A stretch of 64,000 bases of DNA from Alcanivorax sp. DG881 (GCF_000155615.1 NZ_DS989915.1:2001955-2065954), one strand, 5' to 3'; numbered from the stretch's first letter, positions 54,689-63,613 are shown. The notes: generated by a model from the letters alone, not told the origin. Numbers and translations are program-made.

Positions 54689-55844
54689 CATTGCTCCGGT
54701 ACAGGTAATCCATGTGATAAAGGTCATCGCTGGTGGGCGTTAACGCCACCACTTCACTCACCCGGCGGCGGCCGTCCGGCGTCCGCTCCAGTTGAATAAT
54801 GATGTCCAACGCCGAACCGATCAGCCGGCCAATAGCCGTTTCACTGGCGTCATAGCCACTCACCGCCAGCAACGTCTCAATACGCACCAGCGCATCGCGG
54901 GAACTGTTGGCGTGGATGGTGCTCATGGAGCCTTCATGGCCGGTGTTCATGGCCTGCAGCAATTCAATGACTTCATTGGAACGCACCTCACCCAGAATCA
55001 CCCGGTCCGGGCGCATCCGCAGGGCGTTAATCACCAGCTCACGGGCACTGATGCGCCCCTTGCCCTCGGTGTTTGCCGGGCGCGTTTCCAACCGCACCAC
55101 ATGGGGGTGGTTCAGTACCAGCTCCGCCGAATCCTCAATGGTGAGGATGCGTTCCGGGCGGGGAATGTACTGGCTGATCAGGTTCAGCATGGTGGTCTTA
55201 CCGGTACCGGTACCACCACTGACAATAATATTGCGGCGCGACTCCACCGCCTTGATCATGATGTCCAGGCATGCCTCGGTCAGCGAACCTGAATCGATCA
55301 GTTCCTGGGCGCTCAGATGGTTGCGCGTGAACTTACGAATACTGATGCTGGGGCCATCCAGCGCCAGCGGCGGGATAATGGCGTTCACCCGGGAGCCATC
55401 CGGCAGGCGGGCATCCACCATGGGGCTGGATTCGTCCAGCCGCCGCCCCAGCGGCGCCAGCATGCGGCGAATCACTCTCACCACGTGGTCGTCATCGATA
55501 AAACGCACCGACGCCTTTTGCAGCACCCCGGACACTTCAATGAACACACTGTCAGGGCCGTTCACCAGGATGTCATTGATCTGTTCATCCGCCAGCAAGG
55601 GTTCCAACGGACCAAAGCCGGTGACTTCATCCAGCGCATCGCGGGCAAGCTGATTGAGATCCTGGGTGGAAAGAGGGACCCGGTTCAGGGCGATATACTG
55701 GCCCACGGTGGTACGGACAAAATCCGACAGCTGGTCGCTGCCGGCATTGCCGACCTCGATCCCTTCTTCATCCAGGCGCTCTACAACCCACCGATGGGTG
55801 CGATCCTTGAGCTGCTGGTATTCCGCATCGATCCGTCCGGCCAC
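54675..55844 (-). CDS. tadA: Tad secretion ATPase TadA (CpaF)
   Basis: A 389-residue hexameric ATPase that powers both extension and retraction of the Tad/Flp pilus in studied cases. Walker A GGTGTGKT (210-217), Walker B RVILGEVR (281-288) and the His box TGHEGSMSTIHAN (301-313) are present. The start is a GTG with GGAG nine bases upstream. Followed by tadB and tadC. Confidence 0.95.
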   Translation of the reverse strand: MAGRIDAEYQQLKDRTHRWVVERLDEEGIEVGNAGSDQLSDFVRTTVGQYIALNRVPLSTQDLNQLARDALDEVTGFGPLEPLLADEQINDILVNGPDSVFIEVSGVLQKASVRFIDDDHVVRVIRRMLAPLGRRLDESSPMVDARLPDGSRVNAIIPPLALDGPSISIRKFTRNHLSAQELIDSGSLTEACLDIMIKAVESRRNIIVSGGTGTGKTTMLNLISQYIPRPERILTIEDSAELVLNHPHVVRLETRPANTEGKGRISARELVINALRMRPDRVILGEVRSNEVIELLQAMNTGHEGSMSTIHANSSRDALVRIETLLAVSGYDASETAIGRLIGSALDIIIQLERTPDGRRRVSEVVALTPTSDDLYHMDYLYRSNDERG

Positions 55845-55912
55845 AACTGCTCCTGCTATCCGTTGCGTTGACTGTTATTCGGGCCAGGCGCCACGCTCAT
55901 TGCGCAGGCCAG

Positions 55913-57103
55913 CTACCCATTACTGCGCACGCGCTGCCACCAGCTCGAACTGGTGACATCGTCCTGCTGCATTTCCAGCTTGCCGACCAGCGCCTGCAAG
56001 GTGCGACTGTAACGGCACCGCGGCGACTGCTCATGGATCGGCAGCCCACTGTTCATGGCCAGCAGCCGGTACCGCCAATCCATCGGCAGGCCACCAAGCA
56101 GCGGCACCCCGGCCGTGTCTGCCAGTTCGTCCAATCCCGGCGGCACATGGCTGTCCACACCATCGACGACCAGACTCACCTGGCTCTCGCGGCCCAGATG
56201 GGAGCGCCAGTCGTTACCCAGGCTACGCACCGCATGGGCCTGATCCACCAAAGGATGCATGGCCACCAGCAGGTGCCGGGCATGGATACCCAGCGCACGC
56301 ACCCAGTGGCGACTTTCCAGCGTTCCCACATTGATCACGATGCGATCGAACATCTGCATCAGGTGATTCAGGGCAATGAACAGGTCCGCACTGCGATCGC
56401 CCTGCAGGTTGCCGCTGTCCACGCCACCAGCAAGCAACCGTAACCCAGGCCGGTATTCTTCCAGCGCCGTGCCGATCAGGGTTTCATCCAGGGTTTCAGG
56501 GCTGGCCAGCAGGTTTTCCAGGTTGTACTCGTTATGTACATCCAGATAGAAAATCCCCCGCTCACCCGGCTGGGTATCAATGGCCAAGCAGCGCTCTCCG
56601 GGAAACAGCCGGTTCAGCGCCAGCGCCACATTCTGCGTCAGGAAGCGGGTATCCACCGTGGCACTCGCCGAGGCCACCAGCGTGAGATTATTGGTGCCGG
56701 AACGTACCTCGTCACCGTAATGGCCCACCCGCAATAACTGGTGGCGGCGCAAGCGCTCACGGACATCACCGGCATCCGTACCGGCAACGAAACAATCCCG
56801 GGCACCGGCGCGCATGGCCTGCAACAGCAGTTCCTGATTGGCCCGGGCGCATACGGTAATCACAGTGACCCAGGGGCGGGCGCTGGTCAGCGCGGTGATA
56901 ATGGCCAAAGACTGGTCCATATCCGCTTCAGAAATTTCCACCATCACCACATGGGCGGTGGTGGCCTCCAGTAGACGCAGCACCCGGGTCAGGTCGGAAC
57001 GGCTGACCTGTTCCAGCCGAAAGGGTTCTTCGACAACCCGCTCCAGCCAGGCCTCGATGCCATCGTCATCAACAACCGAAAGAACAATGTCGTGGTCACT
57101 CAT
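55913..57103 (-). CDS. tadZ: TadZ/CpaE-like protein without Walker A
   Basis: A 396-residue protein: an N-terminal receiver-like domain (about 1-120; VVMVEISEADMDQSLAII in the Asp region) and a C-terminal MinD/ParA-like domain (about 135-385). Where an ATP-binding P-loop is expected (LTLVASASATVDTRFLTQN) there is no lysine-containing Walker A, so it probably does not hydrolyse ATP. TadZ proteins place the pilus machine at a pole. It lies four bases after the secretin gene. Confidence 0.85.
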   Translation of the reverse strand: MSDHDIVLSVVDDDGIEAWLERVVEEPFRLEQVSRSDLTRVLRLLEATTAHVVMVEISEADMDQSLAIITALTSARPWVTVITVCARANQELLLQAMRAGARDCFVAGTDAGDVRERLRRHQLLRVGHYGDEVRSGTNNLTLVASASATVDTRFLTQNVALALNRLFPGERCLAIDTQPGERGIFYLDVHNEYNLENLLASPETLDETLIGTALEEYRPGLRLLAGGVDSGNLQGDRSADLFIALNHLMQMFDRIVINVGTLESRHWVRALGIHARHLLVAMHPLVDQAHAVRSLGNDWRSHLGRESQVSLVVDGVDSHVPPGLDELADTAGVPLLGGLPMDWRYRLLAMNSGLPIHEQSPRCRYSRTLQALVGKLEMQQDDVTSSSWWQRVRSNG

Positions 57104-57107
57104 AGCA

Positions 57108-58280
57108 TCACCAGCTCAGTCCATGGCGGATGGGTTGGGAGCCGCGACGGCTTTCCGTGGCCATATCCAGCCAGCCCATGCTGCTGGAGTGATAGCCAGC
57201 ACCCGGCAAGGTCACCGGCGGGCTGGTGGCCTCCTGCGGCGTGACCAGATGTGGTGTCACCACCATCACCAGCTCCTTGTCGTCTTTCTGGATCCGCGAG
57301 GAGCGGAAGAAAGCGCCAAGCAATGGAATGTTGCCGATACCGGGCAAGCGGTCGCTGCTGTTAATGGTGTTACGACTCACCAGACCACTGATGATGAAGG
57401 TTTCCCCCGGTGCCAGTGACACGGTGGTTTCCGCCCGGCGTACCCGCAGGCCCGGCACCGCCACACCGCCGGTTTCCACCCCGGCAGAAAAATCCAGCTC
57501 GGAGACTTCCGGCGCCACCTTGAGAATAATCTGACTCTTGTCGATAACGGTGGGAGTGAGGCTCAGGCCGATCCCGAATTCCTTGAATTCGATCTGCACG
57601 CCATCGGTGGTGCTACGGGTGGGCACCGGGAATTCACCACCGGACAGGAAGCTGGCGCTTTGCCCGGACAGGCTGGTCAATGACGGCTCGGCCAGGGTAT
57701 AAGCAAACCCCCCGGCCTCCAGGGCATTGATCGCCAGCACGGAGTTGGCGCCGAAGCCGAACAGGTTGAAGCCTTCGGTGCCCAGCGGCGTGGGCACCGC
57801 CCCCGGCACTTGGAATCCGGAGCCTGGAGCGGCAATACCCACCGCAGACTGCCCACCGTTAAAGCTGTTGCTGTAACTCATGCCCAACTGATTCAGTTCG
57901 GAGCGGCTGACTTCCAGCACGCGGATATCCGTTTGCACCTGGGTCCCGAACGGCAAGGCATCCCCCAGGGTTGTCGCCACCACCACCGTGCTGCGCAGCG
58001 GTTTGCTGCTATTGCGCAACCACACCGATAGCACCGCTGACCCTTCGGCTTTGGCCGTCAGCAACAATTCCGCACTGCCAGTGACGGTCAGTGCCGCCAC
58101 CCCCGGATCCGAGGTCGCCACCTTTGACACCGCCGCCGGGAACGTAAGCACCTTCTGATCCCCGGGCGCCAAACGCATGGAGTCGGTCAGGTCCTGTGCA
58201 TTCGAGACCGTGGCCGTCAGCCACAGCAGCGTTGCCATTACCGCCCAAGCGGCCCCTTTCATCCCACCCTTAACGCACAT
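57108..58280 (-). CDS. rcpA: Tad outer-membrane secretin RcpA (CpaC)
   Basis: A 390-residue exported secretin. After a signal peptide comes a BON/N-domain part (LAPGDQKVLTFPAAVSKVATSDPGVAALTV), then the secretin core with VPTRSTTDGVQIEFKEFGI, VSLAPGETFIISGLVSRN, and LPGIGNIPLLGAFFRS near the end, which is the family signature. It forms the outer-membrane ring. The start at 58280 is set by AAGGAG five bases before the ATG; the open frame runs 97 codons further upstream through the cpaB gene. Confidence 0.93.
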   Translation of the reverse strand: MCVKGGMKGAAWAVMATLLWLTATVSNAQDLTDSMRLAPGDQKVLTFPAAVSKVATSDPGVAALTVTGSAELLLTAKAEGSAVLSVWLRNSSKPLRSTVVVATTLGDALPFGTQVQTDIRVLEVSRSELNQLGMSYSNSFNGGQSAVGIAAPGSGFQVPGAVPTPLGTEGFNLFGFGANSVLAINALEAGGFAYTLAEPSLTSLSGQSASFLSGGEFPVPTRSTTDGVQIEFKEFGIGLSLTPTVIDKSQIILKVAPEVSELDFSAGVETGGVAVPGLRVRRAETTVSLAPGETFIISGLVSRNTINSSDRLPGIGNIPLLGAFFRSSRIQKDDKELVMVVTPHLVTPQEATSPPVTLPGAGYHSSSMGWLDMATESRRGSQPIRHGLSW

Positions 58281-59127
58281 AAGTGCTCCTTGAGTCAGAT
58301 CCTTCATAGACTTCGACTCGCTGTCCCGGCGACTTGGCCTTTGGCGCTGGCGCACGGGTGACCGGGAACAGATCCTTGTAATAGACCGGTTTGCCTTTGC
58401 CATCGCTGGCGCTGGCCACAGCCTCTTTGTTGGTGTCCTTGTCGTCGCTGGCAACCACCGCCAGGCGCATCGACCCTTCTTCCGCCGCCAGGAGCAGCGG
58501 AGGCACTTTATCCCTGGGCACCGCCAGCACCACCGTATTGTTACGGCGCTGGGCCTCACGGTCCTGCTCACTGCTGGCGGCGGCCATGGCGCCTTTTACC
58601 GCCAGCACCTGAATATTGCGCAGCAGCACCAGCGCCGCCGGGTTATCCCGCTCGACCTTGCGAAACGCCACCACCACATCCACCAGGTCGCCGGGCTGCA
58701 ACAAGCCGCCCGCCATGACCACATCATCCACAGCAACGCCCACCGCACGGAACCCCGTGGGCAAGGCACCGGGAAGCGTGCCGCCTGGCTCAAGATGATT
58801 ACGGGAAAGCAGCTCACCCGGACGGGCAAACTGGCGAAGCTCTTTGCCCACCACCGTTTCATCGGCGGTCAGCACATTGGCAATTGGCGCAGGGGATGAC
58901 ACCACCGCCAGGGACTCTTCATCGAGTGTATCCCCGACATTCAGGCTTTGTGTCACCACCCAATAGCGATAGCTGGGCGCCTCCTGAGTGGACGACGCTG
59001 TATCCGCCCCCTCATCCTTCACCACCAACGCCGGTGTCGGATCGCGACTCAATCCCACCAATGCCAAAATCAATGCCACCAGCGCCACTGCCAGCGCCGG
59101 CAACATGTACAGCAGTCTTGATCCCAT
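58270..59127 (-). CDS. rcpC: Tad periplasmic protein RcpC (CpaB)
   Basis: A 285-residue protein with an N-terminal membrane anchor (LLYMLPALAVALVALILALVGL) followed by an SAF domain (VGDTLDEESLAVV to ARPGELLSRNHLEPGG) and the RcpC/CpaB part (VDDVVMAGGLLQPGDLVDVVVAF). It supports the secretin in the periplasm. It overlaps the secretin gene by 11 bases. Confidence 0.9.
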   Translation of the reverse strand: MGSRLLYMLPALAVALVALILALVGLSRDPTPALVVKDEGADTASSTQEAPSYRYWVVTQSLNVGDTLDEESLAVVSSPAPIANVLTADETVVGKELRQFARPGELLSRNHLEPGGTLPGALPTGFRAVGVAVDDVVMAGGLLQPGDLVDVVVAFRKVERDNPAALVLLRNIQVLAVKGAMAAASSEQDREAQRRNNTVVLAVPRDKVPPLLLAAEEGSMRLAVVASDDKDTNKEAVASASDGKGKPVYYKDLFPVTRAPAPKAKSPGQRVEVYEGSDSRSTYVR

Positions 59128-59181
59128 GTTCTCTCCGGAACATCCCTGTCTGTTTCTGGTTCTTGTGGCGGGCGCGCAGAA

Positions 59182-59634
59182 TCAGAATGCTGCCCGCGCC
59201 TCCGCATCCAGCCGGTCCGGCAAGGGAGGAAACTCCCCCAACATACCGAAGCTCAACGCCGGCACCACCGGATTGGTCTGATAATTCGGGTAAACCAGGC
59301 GACAGTGGAGCATTTCTATCCCCCCCACTGTTTCCAGATTGCAGGCACCGCTGGCATCCAGCCCCCTGAGGCTTGGCGGTAGCTGTGTCACCAGCCCGGC
59401 CAACGCCGAATTGGCGCGCTGCGTCACCGATGCCCCCAGGGCGGCCCCTTGTAACGCAGAGCGGTCAATGTACAAGGCGGTGGATACCGCATTGTCCACC
59501 GCATCCTGCATCCGGTACTGGGCAAAGAATGTCAGGCCGTATACCGCCGCGCCATATAACATGGCGACAACGAAGGGGAATAGCATCAGAAACTCCAGTG
59601 CCACTGCCCCTGCCTGTTTACGACCTGCTTTCAC
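59182..59634 (-). CDS. tadE: TadE-like pseudopilin
   Basis: A 150-residue protein with a short basic tail and the pseudopilin core GAVALEFLMLFPFVVAMLYG, where Glu sits five residues after the Gly as in prepilins. A GTG start at 59634 has CAGGAG six bases upstream. It is a TadE/TadF-type minor pilin, probably needed for Flp pilus formation. Confidence 0.8.
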   Translation of the reverse strand: MKAGRKQAGAVALEFLMLFPFVVAMLYGAAVYGLTFFAQYRMQDAVDNAVSTALYIDRSALQGAALGASVTQRANSALAGLVTQLPPSLRGLDASGACNLETVGGIEMLHCRLVYPNYQTNPVVPALSFGMLGEFPPLPDRLDAEARAAF

Positions 59635-59657
59635 AGCACACTCCTGCCCAGCCGATA

Positions 59658-59888
59658 TCAAGTACCAGTACCACCATCCGTTGCATCAGAAAACAGGCCT
59701 TCGAAAGCCCCTTCCAACGCGTCTTTAACCGTATCGTTGGTAGCCAACACGCCAATGATGATGATCAGCGCGGCGGCCAGGACAATGTACTCCAGTGCAC
59801 TGGCACCACGCTGCTTACGCGCGCGACCTGGCAACTGGGTGTAAAGACGGGCAAAGATAAATTGAGAAATCATAGTCAAAGTACTCAT
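59658..59888 (-). CDS. flp: Flp/Fap pilin, major pilus subunit
   Basis: A 76-residue Flp-family pilin. The basic leader RKQRG is followed at the G|A site by ASALEYIVLAAALIIIIGVLA, with the Flp motif (E5, Y6). The leader is a little longer than average. It is the first gene of the Tad locus and has GGAGAG upstream. No tadV peptidase gene is found beside it. Confidence 0.92.
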   Translation of the reverse strand: MSTLTMISQFIFARLYTQLPGRARKQRGASALEYIVLAAALIIIIGVLATNDTVKDALEGAFEGLFSDATDGGTGT

Positions 59889-59985
59889 AGTGCTCTCCGT
59901 GCACGCTCTTTGTGCGGGTTACCAAACTTATCCCAAAACCATTACATATGCGCAAATATGAACTTACGGTTCAATCCTATGCAAC

Positions 59986-60001
59986 TGTGATGTCCTTCAC
60001 A
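59986..60001. promoter_or_regulatory. CRP/Vfr-type operator upstream of flp
   Basis: TGTGA (59986-59990), six bases, then TCACA (59997-60001): a perfect CRP palindrome about 100 bases before the flp start. A CATATT-like -10 lies at 59960-59955 on the minus strand, which would put the site close to a class II position, though I would not insist on the promoter. Confidence 0.7.
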
Positions 60002-60178
60002 ACGCCGGGCATGTAGCCTTTTGTTGCAAAACCTCCCGGTCCTGTAAAGCTAGCACCGGCGCCGTTTTGTGACGCAGGTCAAACCTCTGTGCGGGACAGG
60101 AAAGACGATAGACGGGCTTTTCCCGCGCAGATTTGATATGCAAATCAGCTTATCTTGCGTGTACTTTTCTCCGGACAT

Positions 60179-60208
60179 AAAAAAACCCGGGAAATCCCGG
60201 GTTCTTTT
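60179..60208 (-). terminator. Terminator of rpmB-rpmG
   Basis: ACCCGGGA (60185-60192) and TCCCGGGT (60195-60202) with a two-base loop, preceded by seven A residues that become T on the minus strand. The rest of the gap 59889-60242 holds only the flp upstream region. Confidence 0.88.
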
Positions 60209-60242
60209 ATGTCCGCTGCCAGGCAGGCAAGCTAGAAGATCA

Positions 60243-60410
60243 TTACTTGATCTTCGCTTCCTTGTAGGCCACATGCTTACGCACGACCGGATCATACTTC
60301 TTGGTTTCCATCTTTTCAGGATGGAGACGCTTGTTCTTGGTGGTGGTGTAAAAATGACCAGTGCCAGCAGAGGACACCAGGCGGATTTTTTCACGAATAG
60401 GACCGGCCAT
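60243..60410 (-). CDS. rpmG: 50S ribosomal protein L33
   Basis: A 55-residue L33: [20 protein letters not shown], then [20 protein letters not shown] and [14 protein letters not shown], a full-length match to the gammaproteobacterial type without zinc cysteines. AAGGAG precedes the start. It lies 23 bases after rpmB in one operon. Confidence 0.97.
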   Translation of the reverse strand: MAGPIREKIRLVSSAGTGHFYTTTKNKRLHPEKMETKKYDPVVRKHVAYKEAKIK

Positions 60411-60433
60411 GGGTTTAACTCCTTCTGTTAGCC

Positions 60434-60670
60434 TTAAACGCGATCGCCGCGAGAACGGATATCGGACAATACAGAGTCGATACCTTTCTTGTCGATGATG
60501 CGCATACCTTTAGAGCTCACCCGCAGACGCACGAAACGCTTCTCGGACTCAACCCAGAAACGGTGGTGGTGCAGGTTCGGCTCGAAACGACGCTTGGTCT
60601 TGATGTTCGAGTGGGAAACGCGATTGCCCGTTACAGGGCGCTTACCGGTCACCTGGCAAACTTTGGACAT
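60434..60670 (-). CDS. rpmB: 50S ribosomal protein L28
   Basis: A 78-residue L28 ([22 protein letters not shown] at the start, then [26 protein letters not shown]). GGAGCAAGACA precedes the ATG. First gene of rpmB-rpmG. In relatives radC lies next upstream; here a phosphatase gene on the other strand separates them. Confidence 0.97.
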   Translation of the reverse strand: MSKVCQVTGKRPVTGNRVSHSNIKTKRRFEPNLHHHRFWVESEKRFVRLRVSSKGMRIIDKKGIDSVLSDIRSRGDRV

Positions 60671-60907
60671 TGTCTTGCTCCGTAAATCTTCTTGCGGGGG
60701 GACGGTAGAGCCCCGGAAAAGGCGCGTTTTATACCAGTACGGCGATCAGGATTCAAGTATTCTTTGCTTGACGCTCCCTGCCAACCCGCCTCCTGCCCCC
60801 ACAAAAGCAGCCTAATGTGTTGATTGGTAAGCGGAACAATAAATTCACTCGATATTCATATTTTACCGTTACTGATGGGGTCCTCATTCAGACAAGACAC
60901 CTTTGCC

Positions 60908-62476
60908 ATGCCCGCTTATCGATCAAACAGCCCGGGGGCCGCCCCTGCTGGACCGAACTCCACCTCCCGCCGAACCTTCCTTGCAGGACTGGCTGGCGCT
61001 GCCACCGTACTGTCGGGGTGTGGTGGAGGCAGCAGCAGCTCGCCTTCCGATAACATCGCGAGCCCGAACCAGCCCACGGAACCCGATCCCGGGCCGGACA
61101 TTGATCCACCGGTGGAGCCCCCGGAACCCCCTGCGCCCTTCCCGCCCCGGGGGGTTCACGCCAGCATTGAGGAGAGCAGCCTTACCTCCCGGTCTATTAC
61201 CTGGTTTACCGACACCAGCCATGCGCCGGCGCAGCGGCTCGAATACGACCAGGAACCCCTGCTGGAAGGACAGCAAAACACGCCTGTTTTTCTCCATCAG
61301 CGCCAGGCCAGCTCTGAAGCCACCTTCGGGGTAGACGCCCAAACCCACCGCATCAAAATAGACGGGCTTGATCCGGATAAACCCGTCCGCTACCGCGTCG
61401 GTTCCCCTTCCGGAGGCTGGTCTCCCGTTTACCAGTTAACACCCATCAACACCCAGAACTGGTCGTTTGTGCATTACGGCGATCAAGGGGTTAGCGTTCG
61501 CGCCCAACGGGTTACCGAAGAAATCCTCAAACAACCCCGTGACCTGGCTATCATCGCCGGCGATCTTTCCTATGCTGACGGCGAGCAATCGGTATGGGAC
61601 ACGTGGTTTGATTTGGTGGAACCCCTGCTGGCCAACACCATCACCATGGCGGCGGCGGGCAACCATGAGTCCAAAGATGGCGACGGCCTGCAATCCGGCA
61701 AGGCCTTCAAATCGCGCCTGACTCACCCTGACCCACTACTGAACAACCTCAACCCCAACCCCGGCAGTACCTACTATGGCTTTGACATCGGTCGGGTGCA
61801 TTTCTTTGTCAGCAGTGCAGGAGCCTTGATCGATGACTTCACCCTGGCCGAAGAACTGATCAACCTGGAGATCGACCTTGCTAAAGCGGCACTGCGGCGT
61901 GCCCGCGGCGAACTGGACTTCATTATACTGATCCAGCACTACCCCATCTGGACCGACCAGGATGGCCGCAGCCCCGCCAACCTGACACTGGTTGCCCTGC
62001 AGGAAAACATTCTGCTTCGCTACGGCGTCGATCTGCTGCTGGTCGGCCATGACCACATTTACCAACGCTCCGTCCCCATGGGCTTTGGCATCCCTTCGCG
62101 GCTGGGTTATGTGCAGGTGCTTACCGGCACTGGCGGTCAATCCGTCCGGCTGTTTGACGACAACGGGATACAGCGCTGGTCTGCCAGCGAATTCGTGGGC
62201 ATCGGCTTCTCCCGTTTCGAAGTGGAACCCGGCCGCATCAAGGGCTATTTCTACGGCGCGGCCCCCCAGGGCCTGGGGGACGACGTTCGCCAGACGGTCA
62301 CCGACCCCTTTGCCCTGCATGATGAATTTGAGGTGGAACAGCGCGACTGGCTGGCCTGCCAGAACTGCGCCTTACCTGCCCGCCCGGCCAGCGAACTACT
62401 ACAAGACTTCCCAGCGCTGGTTGCGCACACCCGGGAACGTAATCGACGCGCCATGGAGCACCACAGCCATGGCTGA
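60908..62476 (+). CDS. Tat-exported lipoprotein purple-acid-type phosphatase
   Basis: A 522-residue metallophosphoesterase. The start carries a twin-arginine signal (SRRTFLAGLAGAATVLSGC) that ends in a lipobox, Cys38, so it is likely folded before export and lipid-anchored. A Pro/Glu linker and a fibronectin-like domain (about 75-175) lead to the catalytic domain with YGDQG, GDLSYAD, AGNHE, QHYPIW and GHDHIYQR, the full set of metal ligands. It probably frees phosphate from organic compounds outside the inner membrane. Start at 60908 is chosen for the signal peptide; the ribosome site is weak. Confidence 0.85.
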   Translation: MPAYRSNSPGAAPAGPNSTSRRTFLAGLAGAATVLSGCGGGSSSSPSDNIASPNQPTEPDPGPDIDPPVEPPEPPAPFPPRGVHASIEESSLTSRSITWFTDTSHAPAQRLEYDQEPLLEGQQNTPVFLHQRQASSEATFGVDAQTHRIKIDGLDPDKPVRYRVGSPSGGWSPVYQLTPINTQNWSFVHYGDQGVSVRAQRVTEEILKQPRDLAIIAGDLSYADGEQSVWDTWFDLVEPLLANTITMAAAGNHESKDGDGLQSGKAFKSRLTHPDPLLNNLNPNPGSTYYGFDIGRVHFFVSSAGALIDDFTLAEELINLEIDLAKAALRRARGELDFIILIQHYPIWTDQDGRSPANLTLVALQENILLRYGVDLLLVGHDHIYQRSVPMGFGIPSRLGYVQVLTGTGGQSVRLFDDNGIQRWSASEFVGIGFSRFEVEPGRIKGYFYGAAPQGLGDDVRQTVTDPFALHDEFEVEQRDWLACQNCALPARPASELLQDFPALVAHTRERNRRAMEHHSHG

Positions 62477-62498
62477 TCCGAACTGGCCCAGACAAGGC

Positions 62499-63173
62499 TC
62501 ACAACGCTCCTCGCGAAGCCAGTGACACCCAGCCACCATCACCGATTACCAGATGGTCTAACACTCGGACTTCCACCAATCCTAGCGCCTCCACCAATCG
62601 CCGGGTGATGGCATGGTCCGACTGGCTGGGCTCAGCCACGCCCGATGGGTGATTGTGGGCCAGGATCACAGCTGCGGCGTTGTGCTCCATGGCCCTACGC
62701 ACCACTTCCCGCGGATAAACCGCCGCCGCATCGATGGTGCCCTGAAACAACTTCTCAAAGGCAATCAGTCGATGCTTATTATCCAGGAACAGGCAAGCGA
62801 ACACCTCAAACGGTAACCCGCGCAACTGGGCCGTAAGCAACTGCCCGGCCTTGTCCGGATTATCCAGTGGCTGCCCCCGCTCCAGAGGCTCCGCCAGATA
62901 GCGCCGCCCCAGCTCCAGCGCCGCCAGCAACAACGCCCGCCGGGCGGTCCCCATACCGGGCAAATGCGCCATGCGTTCCGGGCCCAGATCCAGCATGGCC
63001 CGCAAACCACCGCTGCCCGCCAACTGCCGGCGCGCCAGATCCACCGCCGTCATGCCCTGCTGGCCGGTACGTAGAAAGATCGCCAACAACTCCGCATCAC
63101 TGAGCGCCCCGGCACCCCGCGCCAGCAACTTCTCCCGCGGCCGCTCATCCGCCGGCCAGTCTGTTATGGCCAT
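62499..63173 (-). CDS. radC: JAB/MPN-domain protein RadC
   Basis: A 224-residue RadC-family protein. N-terminal helix-hairpin-helix part ([39 protein letters not shown]), then the MPN metal site [21 protein letters not shown]. Its precise role is unsettled despite the name. The ATG at 63173 follows the stop of the four-helix-bundle gene by two bases and has no clear ribosome site, so it may depend on coupled translation. Confidence 0.93.
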   Translation of the reverse strand: MAITDWPADERPREKLLARGAGALSDAELLAIFLRTGQQGMTAVDLARRQLAGSGGLRAMLDLGPERMAHLPGMGTARRALLLAALELGRRYLAEPLERGQPLDNPDKAGQLLTAQLRGLPFEVFACLFLDNKHRLIAFEKLFQGTIDAAAVYPREVVRRAMEHNAAAVILAHNHPSGVAEPSQSDHAITRRLVEALGLVEVRVLDHLVIGDGGWVSLASRGAL

Positions 63174-63175
63174 GG

Positions 63176-63565
63176 TTATACGCCCCACGCCTGAGGCCGG
63201 ATGCCTGACGCTAAAAACGTCTCATCCTGCATACGGGTGATCAACGCTGACAACTGGGCGAACACTTTCTCCGTTTGTCCAATAAGCACGTTGGCACCGG
63301 CATATGCCAGCCTTGCGGCTATGGCAATCTGGGTCTCGAGCTCCATCAACGAGCCTCTGGCGATATAAAAGAACCGCAGTCGGTCAGCCTGCGAACCCCG
63401 CCCATATCCCTCCGCTATATTGGAGGGAACGCTGACCGACGCCCTGCGCATTTGGCTAACGAGTCCAAATTGCTCGCTCCGTGGGAAATCCTGCGTTGCC
63501 TTATAGATCAATACCACCAAGTCCATGGCTGACTGCCAAACCCGAATTTTCTCGTACGTCCTCAC
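63176..63565 (-). CDS. Four-helix-bundle protein, S23/IVP family
   Basis: A 129-residue protein of the 23S rRNA intervening-sequence/S23-like four-helix-bundle family: [41 protein letters not shown] and [16 protein letters not shown] are its hallmarks. Members sit in 23S rRNA intervening sequences or stand alone; function is not established. A GTG start has GAGGGAG eight bases upstream. The gene lies inside a family D cassette, and its last 12 residues ([12 protein letters not shown]) are coded by the repeat block itself. radC follows after two bases. Confidence 0.85.
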   Translation of the reverse strand: MRTYEKIRVWQSAMDLVVLIYKATQDFPRSEQFGLVSQMRRASVSVPSNIAEGYGRGSQADRLRFFYIARGSLMELETQIAIAARLAYAGANVLIGQTEKVFAQLSALITRMQDETFLASGIRPQAWGV

Positions 63566-63613
63566 AATCTTGCTCCCTCTTTTGCGTCAGGCATCAGGCA
63601 TGTGGCGTCCTGC
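63180..63613. repeat. Heptamer-ended cassette, family D, carrying the S23-like gene
   Basis: Left units from 63180: ACGCCCC, ACGCCTG, AGGCCGG, ATGCCTG, ACGCTAA. Right units, other strand: ACGCCAC, ATGCCTG, ATGCCTG, ACGCAAA. The inner edges agree (GCCTGACGC then A-rich), as in the short copy at 38600. It is 434 bases long, and the only gene inside is the four-helix-bundle gene. It sits in the divergent space between radC and coaBC. Confidence 0.8.

Noticed and set aside
60813-60907. A 28-codon upstream extension of the phosphatase gene
   Set aside because: It would bury the twin-arginine lipoprotein signal inside the protein and has no ribosome site.
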